This document shows positions 1 through 5,655 of a DNA stretch of 9,569 nt, piece after piece; within the stretch, counting starts at the first letter, position 1, and each line of letters opens with the position of its first letter. The DNA is from Bacteroidales bacterium UBA5621 (GTDB lineage Bacteria; Bacteroidota; Bacteroidia; Bacteroidales; VadinHA17), in NCBI GenBank assembly GCA_002424525.1, contig DIKJ01000192.1:1-9569 (forward strand), given 5' to 3'. The notes beneath the pieces were generated by a model. It ran no database searches, was not told where the DNA came from, and was given only the letters and a program-made list of their open reading frames with translations. The position numbers and the translations under genes are program-made.

Positions 1-1635
1 GACAACTGTTCGGTAGCCAGTGTAGTCAATGATGCGCCGGAAGTCTTCCCTCTTGGTGAGACAACCGTAACATGGACAGTGACCGACGGATCAGGGAATA
101 CAGCTGAATGTATTCAAACCATTTTGATCGACAAAGTAACAACAGCAACAACAGTTTCTGTCAATCCAACTTCACAGCAATACAGCGACAATGTTACATT
201 AACAGCTACAATTGCACCTTATGAATGTTATGACCCAGGTACTTCGGCAACCAGTGTTACCTTCTATATTGGTAGCCAGGAGATGGGGACCGTCGATTTA
301 GTAAATGGAGTTGCCACAGCTACTTATGCGCTGCTTGAACCAGAATCTGACATGGTTTTTGGCATTGGTGAAATGTCACCTGGTGTTAAAACTGTTACTG
401 CGATCTTTAATGGGAAAGATGAAAACTTCCTGATATATGATCCGACAACAAGTTTGAACATTACATGCGAAGATGCATCTGTTTCCAATATCGGAGAGAC
501 CTACTTTACTGCTAATCCTACTAATAATACTGGTACTGTTTCATTATCAGTAGTTGTAGTTGATGAAGCTGATGGCAATAGAGGTGACATAAGAAATGCT
601 CAAATATCGTTCTATGACGGAACATCACAATTAGGCTCTCCTGTTGAGGTTGGATTAATTAATCCATTAAAAGCATATGAAGGTTTTGCAACAACGAATT
701 TCAACTCGACCTTGAATAATAGTGAGATATCCAATGGTGGTAAAACATGGGATGTTTGGGCTAAAACTACTTCAGAGCCTGGCTTCACAAGTTATTATTG
801 TGGTGGTGATGATGAGGATGTGACAATTGTTACTCTGGCAATGCCTGGTCCAGAATATGTAACCGGAGGCGGCTATATAGTTCTGACTGAAGCTACCTCA
901 GGGCAATATCCAGCTAAACCTGGCAGTAAAATGAACTTCGGATTGGTTATGAAATGGAATAAATCAGGAAAGAGTCTGCAGGGTAAAGTTAATATTATTT
1001 ACCGCGGCCCGGATGGTAATAATTACCAGATCCAGAGCAATGCAATCAACTCGCTTGCAGTTACTGAAGATGTGAGTTTCAAATATGCAACCATTACAAC
1101 AAAAGCAAATCTTAGTTTGATTTATCCAGATGGTAGACTTCCTTCAGATCTGGGTGGTAATTTAAATCTTGTTGTTACACTTTGGGATTCAAAAACAGAT
1201 AACGGAGGGAGCTCTGACCGTATCAGTGTTCAATTAGCTGGTGATAAAGGTTCAGGGATCTGGTTTACGAGCAATTGGGTTGGTGGTAGAACAATACCAC
1301 AAACTCTTAATGGAGGAAACACAAATGTTGGGACCAACAAGGTCACTAGTCAGACTTCATCAATCCTTGAAGCTGAATTCGGCGTGAAAGCCTATCCGAA
1401 CCCGTTCACCGATCATCTGTACTTCGATCTGCGCCTTAAAACGGATTCGAAAGTGCGCCTCGAGATCTACGACATGAACGGATCAAGACTGGCAACTCTG
1501 TTTAACGATGTCGTGGTGGCATTCGACAGCTACCGGATCGAATACACTCCTGAAAATCTTAGCAGCGGAATGTTGATATACCGTCTGGTTATAGACGATC
1601 AGATTGCATTAACCGGTAAAGTGATACATAAATAA
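1..1635 (+). CDS. T9SS-sorted multidomain surface protein (HYR/Ig-like), 3' part
   Basis: The reading frame is open from base 1, so the N-terminus lies upstream; 544 residues remain. Residues 1-45 match the end of a HYR domain (DNCS at the start, then a TWTVTDGSGNTAEC motif). Residues about 46-160 form an Ig-like domain of the Big_3 type (TTVSVNP, VTLTATI, VTFYIGSQ, GVKTVTAIFNG). A second beta-rich domain follows to about residue 280. Residues about 286-420 start with VTGGGYI and contain FGLVMKWNKSG, resembling the 'post-COAP' domain of other secreted proteins; this match is from memory. The last ~80 residues are a type A T9SS sorting domain: AYPNPF, LEIYDMNGSRL, LSSGMLIYRL, TGKVIHK. The protein is therefore probably exported across the outer membrane by T9SS and anchored or released at the surface, with adhesin-like or structural use. 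No enzyme domain is visible in this part. The middle of the gene is much more AT-rich than both ends. Confidence 0.9.
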   Translation, partial: DNCSVASVVNDAPEVFPLGETTVTWTVTDGSGNTAECIQTILIDKVTTATTVSVNPTSQQYSDNVTLTATIAPYECYDPGTSATSVTFYIGSQEMGTVDLVNGVATATYALLEPESDMVFGIGEMSPGVKTVTAIFNGKDENFLIYDPTTSLNITCEDASVSNIGETYFTANPTNNTGTVSLSVVVVDEADGNRGDIRNAQISFYDGTSQLGSPVEVGLINPLKAYEGFATTNFNSTLNNSEISNGGKTWDVWAKTTSEPGFTSYYCGGDDEDVTIVTLAMPGPEYVTGGGYIVLTEATSGQYPAKPGSKMNFGLVMKWNKSGKSLQGKVNIIYRGPDGNNYQIQSNAINSLAVTEDVSFKYATITTKANLSLIYPDGRLPSDLGGNLNLVVTLWDSKTDNGGSSDRISVQLAGDKGSGIWFTSNWVGGRTIPQTLNGGNTNVGTNKVTSQTSSILEAEFGVKAYPNPFTDHLYFDLRLKTDSKVRLEIYDMNGSRLATLFNDVVVAFDSYRIEYTPENLSSGMLIYRLVIDDQIALTGKVIHK

Positions 1636-1644
1636 ACAAGATCC

Positions 1645-1670
1645 TCTGACTCCCGGGTAACGGGAACAGA
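1645..1670 (+). other. Imperfect hairpin ahead of the terminator
   Basis: A stem of TCCCG (1651-1655) and CGGGA (1661-1665) encloses the loop GGTAA. It is extended outside a small internal loop by TCTG (1645-1648) pairing with CAGA (1667-1670). No T-run follows, so it is not a terminator by itself. It may protect the 3' end of the mRNA or be chance. Confidence 0.35.
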
Positions 1671-1682
1671 AGATAAACAGCG

Positions 1683-1716
1683 CTGCCCCTGCCGGTTTCG
1701 GTGGGGGCAGTTTTTT
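1683..1716 (+). terminator. Strong intrinsic terminator after the surface-protein gene
   Basis: A 12-bp stem (1683-1694 with 1699-1710, including two G-T wobble pairs) closes on a GTTT loop and is followed directly by six T (1711-1716). It lies 47 bp after the stop codon of the T9SS-sorted protein gene and separates it from the lipoprotein gene. Confidence 0.9.
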
Positions 1717-1720
1717 GGGA

Positions 1721-1762
1721 GCGTAGAACGTAGAGCGTAGAGCGTAGAGCGTAAAGCGTAGA
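1721..1762 (+). repeat. Tandem heptamer array, six copies of GCGTAGA
   Basis: Six consecutive 7-bp units with consensus GCGTAGA fill 42 bp. Units 1, 3, 4 and 6 are exact, unit 2 begins with A instead of G, and unit 5 is GCGTAAA. The array begins 4 bp after the terminator T-run and ends 22 bp before the -7 box of the next gene. It is non-coding; the minus-strand frame through it is not a credible gene. Slippage could change the copy number. Confidence 0.9.
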
Positions 1763-1784
1763 GACAGGGCATGTGAAATTTTGT

Positions 1785-1792
1785 TATCTTTG
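1785..1792 (+). promoter_or_regulatory. Bacteroidota -7 box (TATCTTTG) for the lipoprotein gene
   Basis: The octamer fits the TAnnTTTG consensus of the Bacteroidota housekeeping sigma factor. It ends 9 bp before the ATG at 1802, so the transcript would have only a very short leader. I see no good TTG -33 element at the usual distance; that position falls just beyond the heptamer array. Confidence 0.6.
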
Positions 1793-1801
1793 CATCTAGT
1801 T

Positions 1802-2329
1802 ATGAGAAGATATCTGGTATTGGTTTTGTTGATGTTCCTTGCAGCTGGATGCAAAAAGGATAAGGACCCGGCGCTGAAAGGGACTGTTACCATTGATAAC
1901 AGTCTGTACGGGGAGGGACCATATTACGCAATGGGTTTCTCATTCCCCGGCGCGAAAAAGGTCTCGACACTTGACAATCCGGCGCCCGACATAACACTGA
2001 TCGCTGTTACGGACATATACGGAAGCATTCTCAAGCTGAACCTCCAGACCACAAATTTCAAAGGTTCATTTTATAAGGCCGGCCAGTATGCCAGCGCCTC
2101 CGATGCCAAACTGGCATATGACAACCTGAATTCCGCAACCGTTTCGCAGTGGAACGATGATGCCGATGCGATAGAGGCCGGCCAGATATGGATCTTCAGG
2201 ACAGGGACCGAGAAATATGCCAAATTCAGGATCACTGCCACCTTTTCTGAGGAAAGGGCTGTATGGCCATACGCCGAATGCACTTTCGAATGGGCGTACC
2301 AGCCCGACGGGACCCTGACATTCCCCTGA
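1802..2329 (+). CDS. Small predicted lipoprotein, function unknown
   Basis: A 175-residue protein with a lipoprotein signal peptide: basic MRRY start, hydrophobic run LVLVLLMFLAAG, then the acylated Cys17. The residues after it (KKDKD) are lysine- and aspartate-rich, resembling in part the export signals that send Bacteroidota lipoproteins to the cell surface; this is suggestive only. The mature part is probably beta-rich, with several aromatic residues near the C-terminus (VWPYAE, FEWAY). I recognise no domain. The frame could open earlier at a TTG at 1781, but the ATG at 1802 gives the correct signal peptide and lies downstream of the -7 box. There is no clear Shine-Dalgarno. The stop codon lies 2 bp before the start of the LuxE-like gene, so the two are very likely cotranscribed. 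Confidence 0.85.
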   Translation: MRRYLVLVLLMFLAAGCKKDKDPALKGTVTIDNSLYGEGPYYAMGFSFPGAKKVSTLDNPAPDITLIAVTDIYGSILKLNLQTTNFKGSFYKAGQYASASDAKLAYDNLNSATVSQWNDDADAIEAGQIWIFRTGTEKYAKFRITATFSEERAVWPYAECTFEWAYQPDGTLTFP

Positions 2330-2331
2330 TA

Positions 2332-3321
2332 ATGACCGAAGATCTGCCAGGAAAGATTTTTACTGTCAGCCGCCCCGAAGATTTTCAGACCAGCGCCCTC
2401 GCCATCTTCAGATACCAGGCCGAACACAATCCGGTATACTCCGCTTATATTGATGCCCTTGGCAAAACAGGCGTAAAACCGGCCGGTATTACTGAGATCC
2501 CTTTTCTTCCTGCAGAATTTTTCAGGAACCATAAAATAATTACGGAAGATCTTCCTGCCGGACTGGTCTTTGAAAGCAGCGGAACCGCAGGAATGATGCC
2601 TGCCCGGCATTTTGTCCATAGCGCGGCTCTTTATGAGCAGAGCTTTTCAAAATGCTTTGAGCTGTTTTACGGAGATCCCTCTGAATATGTCATTGCCGCC
2701 CTGCTCCCTTCCTACACCCGGCGGGGGAACTCATCACTGGTTTATATGATGAACAGCCTGATCGGAAGAAGCTCAAGGGAGGGCAGCGGGTTTTACGACG
2801 GCAGGCTCCCGGAGCTAGTGAGAAACCTGGCAGAGGCGAAGAGGAGACAGGAAAAGATCATTCTGACCGGCGTAAGCTTTGCACTGCTCGACCTTGCAGA
2901 AAAATACTCTCCCGACCTTTCCGGGGTTATCGTAATGGAAACCGGCGGTATGAAGGGAAGGAGGAAGGAGATCACAAGGGGCGAACTTCATGAAATACTC
3001 AGGAGCAGATTAAATGTTGAAGTCATACATTCCGAATATGGGATGACAGAACTTCTGAGCCAGGCATATTCGGCAGGGAACGGCATTTTCAGATGCCCTC
3101 CGTGGATGAAGATCCTGATAAGGGATCCGCAGGACCCGCTTGAGATATTCAAAAGCCCCGGCAGAACAGGCGGGATCAATATAATCGACCTGGCAAATAT
3201 TTATTCATGCTCCTTCATCGCCACGGGCGATCTCGGCAGACTGAATGAAGACGGTACCTTCGAGGTCCTGGGAAGGTTTGACAACAGCGATATACGCGGT
3301 TGCAACCTGATGTTCGGTTAA
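2332..3321 (+). CDS. LuxE-like acyl-protein synthetase / acyltransferase
   Basis: A 329-residue protein of the LuxE branch of the adenylate-forming (ANL) superfamily. Visible motifs in order: ESSGTAG (81-87, phosphate-binding loop), METGGMKGRRKE (202-213), SEYGMTELLSQAY (234-246), ATGDLGRL (297-304) and GRFDNSDIRGCN (314-325). Family knowledge: LuxE activates a fatty acid with ATP and takes it up on its own cysteine near the C-terminus; PaaK relatives make CoA thioesters. Here the chain ends soon after the A8-like GRxD motif, so the usual mobile C-terminal ANL domain is missing, and Cys324 sits six residues from the end. No luxC or luxD genes are adjacent, so bioluminescence is not implied; the acyl substrate is unknown. 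The ATG at 2332 is preferred over in-frame starts inside the lipoprotein gene (e.g. 2263). The gene follows the lipoprotein by 2 bp and overlaps the stop of the convergent peptidase gene. Confidence 0.85.
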   Translation: MTEDLPGKIFTVSRPEDFQTSALAIFRYQAEHNPVYSAYIDALGKTGVKPAGITEIPFLPAEFFRNHKIITEDLPAGLVFESSGTAGMMPARHFVHSAALYEQSFSKCFELFYGDPSEYVIAALLPSYTRRGNSSLVYMMNSLIGRSSREGSGFYDGRLPELVRNLAEAKRRQEKIILTGVSFALLDLAEKYSPDLSGVIVMETGGMKGRRKEITRGELHEILRSRLNVEVIHSEYGMTELLSQAYSAGNGIFRCPPWMKILIRDPQDPLEIFKSPGRTGGINIIDLANIYSCSFIATGDLGRLNEDGTFEVLGRFDNSDIRGCNLMFG

Positions 3322-4532
3322 AATCCCAGTTTTGTCCGTATGGCCGGGGGAACGCCATTTTTATGGACCATGATGAAGATAGTCTTTGCACGTACGAAGC
3401 TTTCCGAGATGTTCAGGTAACCTCCGGATTTGTTTCTTTCAGTTCCCCATGAGTTTTTCGTTATATAGTATTTCGTACCGTTCTGGTCCCGGACCATTCC
3501 GGTCATGTGCATCAGGTGATCGTCGGTGGTTGTGAAGTTCTCATATCCGTCCTGTCGGATCTGCTGTGTTACATTAATCTCCGGAACGGGTCGCGCAAAG
3601 CTGAAGGGATCGTCGGCGCCTGCCGGCGAGGCTGTTCTTTCAAACCTTGCCCTGTCGGTTGTCGAAAGATCTGGTCCGGTGGAGATCACAGGGTTTATTG
3701 CCACGCCGTTTGCGGGAGAGAATCCCCTTTCACTTACATCGCCATCCCAGTTGACAGTGTACCCGTTGTTGAACGAGTAATCCATTATTTCGACCAGCTC
3801 ATCAAGCGGGACATTGTAAAAACGTTCCATCGACCAGTTGTCGGGAACCTCGAGCACGCCCTTCGTGTAGAACGGAAAATGGGTGAATGAGGTTATCTGC
3901 ACATAATCATCCGGGTTGATCTCAAGGCTTTTGGCAAATGATTCGGGTGTATGGGTGACTCCCCTGTAGGTAAAGTATTCAGGTACCTTTCCCAGATAAG
4001 TGTCAAGGACGGCGTTTGCAATCATATGATACTGGTCACTCTCCTTTTTCCTCTGAACTGGAACGGTGGCAATGCTGTTTACAAATGCCTGAAGCTCTCC
4101 GTGATTATGTGTCGGTGATCCGTAGTTCAACCCGGCGTAGACTTCATCGGGAACAATGCCAATATTACTGAATACCCTCATGAAATCGTGGGAGAGGCTT
4201 CCCGGTCCGAGATTGCCTTTGCCCTGCCTCAGGTAATTATCCTTCAGGCGGTCGATATAATTATATCTGACAATGAACATTTCCGACAGGTCGTATTCCC
4301 CCCTGCCTTTCCTCAGCAATTCCGACTCGATGAATGAGGTAGTTGCGAAGCACCAGCAGGTGCTGCTACTGGCCTGATTTTTTACAGGTGTGGCTTTGAG
4401 TTCAACCAGGGTAGTGAACCTGAAGCCCTCGCCGGGTCCCCCTGCGGCGGCGGAGGAGGTTTTTCTTTGTGCATTTGAGCTCAGGGTCAGACTTGCCGCC
4501 GCGAGTAGTATTAAGAGTTTGATTTTCACCAT
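3318..4532 (-). CDS. Exported C1-family cysteine peptidase, bleomycin-hydrolase/PepC-like
   Basis: A 404-residue protein with a signal peptide (MVKIKLLILLAAASLTLSSNA, cleavage likely before Gln22). The papain-fold active site is complete: Gln53 of the oxyanion hole and Cys59 in KNQASSSTCWCFA, His339 in DDHLMHMTG, Asn360 in TKNSWGTE. The order and spacing match the C1B group (bleomycin hydrolase, aminopeptidase C), which carries long insertions between Cys and His. Classical C1B enzymes are cytosolic hexamers that trim peptides; this one should act in the periplasm or outside the inner membrane. There is no T9SS sorting domain and no lipobox. It lies 59 bp downstream of yraN on the same strand, so it may be the last gene of that cluster or have its own promoter in the AT-rich gap. 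Its TAA overlaps the TAA of the convergent LuxE-like gene. Exact substrate unknown. Confidence 0.9.
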   Translation of the reverse strand: MVKIKLLILLAAASLTLSSNAQRKTSSAAAGGPGEGFRFTTLVELKATPVKNQASSSTCWCFATTSFIESELLRKGRGEYDLSEMFIVRYNYIDRLKDNYLRQGKGNLGPGSLSHDFMRVFSNIGIVPDEVYAGLNYGSPTHNHGELQAFVNSIATVPVQRKKESDQYHMIANAVLDTYLGKVPEYFTYRGVTHTPESFAKSLEINPDDYVQITSFTHFPFYTKGVLEVPDNWSMERFYNVPLDELVEIMDYSFNNGYTVNWDGDVSERGFSPANGVAINPVISTGPDLSTTDRARFERTASPAGADDPFSFARPVPEINVTQQIRQDGYENFTTTDDHLMHMTGMVRDQNGTKYYITKNSWGTERNKSGGYLNISESFVRAKTIFIMVHKNGVPPAIRTKLGF

Positions 4533-4591
4533 AGTTTTTATAAATTTATTTTTGTGATTTCAATCCTTGATTTTGTATGATTTAATAATAG

Positions 4592-4960
4592 TTACCGTAG
4601 TGCGGGGTAAAATGCATAAGGGATATGTTCGATTTCCATCGAGCGGCCGTAAGATTTAATTATTATTACATCGAACCGGTTCTCTTTGGTTATCTCATAT
4701 TTCCTCATATAATCTTCGGCCGCGAACTGGATCATTCTCTGTTTTTCCCTTGAAACGAGCTCGCCGGGATGCTGGTCCGGGAAATTTCCGGTCCGGGTCT
4801 TTACTTCGGCGAAGACAATAAAATCCTTGTTTTCCGCAACGATATCCAGCTCCTTCCTGCCAGATTTCCAGTTTTTGTGGCGGATTTTGTATCCGGCTTC
4901 CTCAAGGTAAGTGGCGGCAAGCGACTCCCCTTTCTGTCCCAGGACATGAGATTCGGCCAT
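4592..4960 (-). CDS. yraN: YraN family (UPF0102) nuclease-fold protein
   Basis: A 122-residue protein, normal for the family. The N-terminal LGQKGESLAATYLEEAGY (7-24) is typical of UPF0102. The restriction-endonuclease-like core is visible as GRKELDIVAE (34-43), with Asp39, followed by FAEVKTR (50-56), with Glu52 and Lys54: a PD-(D/E)XK-type metal site. The biochemical role of YraN is not settled; it is thought to act on DNA or RNA, possibly Holliday-junction-like structures. The ATG at 4960 is preferred: the frame extends to a TTG at 5002, but that start would overlap the response-regulator gene, and the extra 14 residues do not look like the family. The gap to the upstream response regulator is 31 bp. 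No clear Shine-Dalgarno is seen. Confidence 0.92.
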   Translation of the reverse strand: MAESHVLGQKGESLAATYLEEAGYKIRHKNWKSGRKELDIVAENKDFIVFAEVKTRTGNFPDQHPGELVSREKQRMIQFAAEDYMRKYEITKENRFDVIIIKSYGRSMEIEHIPYAFYPALR

Positions 4961-4991
4961 AAGTGATATATTATCAGCGATATATAGTGTT

Positions 4992-5633
4992 TCAGAGTTC
5001 AATAAGCTTGTTTCTTAATGCAAACAGGATAAGGCTGGCCGTGTTTTTTGAGTTGGTTTTCCCCAGCAGATTGGCGCGGTGTTTATCGACCGTTCTTTTG
5101 CTGATGAACAACGACTCTGCTATCTCCTGGTTCGAGAGGCCCTCGCATATTTTTAGAAGGATCTCTTTTTCCCTTTTTGAAAGGTTTGCAGATTTCTTTT
5201 CTGTTTCGCGGTGCTTTATCTTCTGGATAACATAATAAAGCAGTTCCTGCGAGAAATAACTGCCGCCCTTTCTTATAGTAAGAATGGCTTCCTTTACTTC
5301 AGAAATATCCGAGTCCTTAAGGAGAAATCCTTTCGCTCCGGCGTCAACCATCTTGTAATAATACTCCTCCTCTCCATACATCGAGAGGGCGATAATACTT
5401 ATTCCGGGATCAATTTTCACAGCGTTGCGGGTTGCTTCGATTCCGTCCATTTCGGGCATATTGATGTCCATCAGCGCTATTTCGGCTTTTGTATCGCCAA
5501 GGAGCTTCAGGAATTCCTTCCCGTTGGAGGCTTCTCCCACCACCTCGAATTCAGGGAATGCGTCGAGAAGTATTTTCAGACCGTTGCGGAAAAGCTGATG
5601 ATCATCCGCAATTATTATTCTTGTCTTTTCCAT
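4992..5633 (-). CDS. NarL/FixJ-type response regulator
   Basis: A 213-residue cytoplasmic transcription regulator. The receiver domain (1-120) carries the acidic pair Asp10-Asp11, phospho-acceptor Asp56 (LMDINMP), the switch Ser84 and Lys106 (FLLKD). A linker leads to a LuxR-type helix-turn-helix (about 147-213: LSKREKEILLKICEGLSNQEIAESL, shown by LSKREKEIL, GLSNQEIA and SKRTVDKHRANL). All key residues are present, so it should be phosphorylated by the histidine kinase encoded 22 bp upstream and bind DNA as a dimer. The ATG at 5633 is chosen over an in-frame TTG at 5663, because it gives the standard receiver N-terminus MEKTRIIIADDH and has a possible Shine-Dalgarno. Targets are unknown; autoregulation or control of the downstream peptidase gene is possible but not shown. 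Confidence 0.95.
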   Translation of the reverse strand: MEKTRIIIADDHQLFRNGLKILLDAFPEFEVVGEASNGKEFLKLLGDTKAEIALMDINMPEMDGIEATRNAVKIDPGISIIALSMYGEEEYYYKMVDAGAKGFLLKDSDISEVKEAILTIRKGGSYFSQELLYYVIQKIKHRETEKKSANLSKREKEILLKICEGLSNQEIAESLFISKRTVDKHRANLLGKTNSKNTASLILFALRNKLIEL

Positions 5634-5640
5634 CTGGTGG

Positions 5641-5646
5641 GTTCCT
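5641..5646 (-). promoter_or_regulatory. Possible ribosome binding site for the response regulator
   Basis: On the minus strand AGGAAC lies 7 nt before the ATG at 5633. It supports that start over the upstream TTG at 5663. Shine-Dalgarno use is weak in Bacteroidota, so this may be chance. Confidence 0.35.
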
Positions 5647-5655
5647 GTTAGGAAT

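Noticed and set aside
1609..1893. Minus-strand frame translating the heptamer repeat
   Set aside because: The repeated peptide comes only from the 7-bp array, and the frame crosses a terminator and a promoter; not a gene.
2263..2331. Earlier start for the LuxE-like gene
   Set aside because: It would overlap the lipoprotein gene by 67 bp and add a non-family Arg-rich N-terminus; the ATG at 2332 fits better.
2071..2619. 182-codon open frame on the minus strand across the lipoprotein/LuxE-like junction
   Set aside because: It is antisense to two credible genes and shows no domain or signal sequence.
3298..3307. Perfect 10-bp palindrome GGTTGCAACC near the convergent gene ends
   Set aside because: It is inside the coding region, has no loop or T-run, and is short enough to be chance; not a supported terminator or operator.
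2332..3321. Bioluminescence (lux) gene reading of the LuxE-like protein
   Set aside because: No luxA, luxB, luxC or luxD homologue is in the window; the family is broader than luminescence.
5211..5651. Plus-strand frames opposite the response regulator and kinase genes (also 5489-5821)
   Set aside because: Shadows of well-supported minus-strand genes, with no family resemblance.
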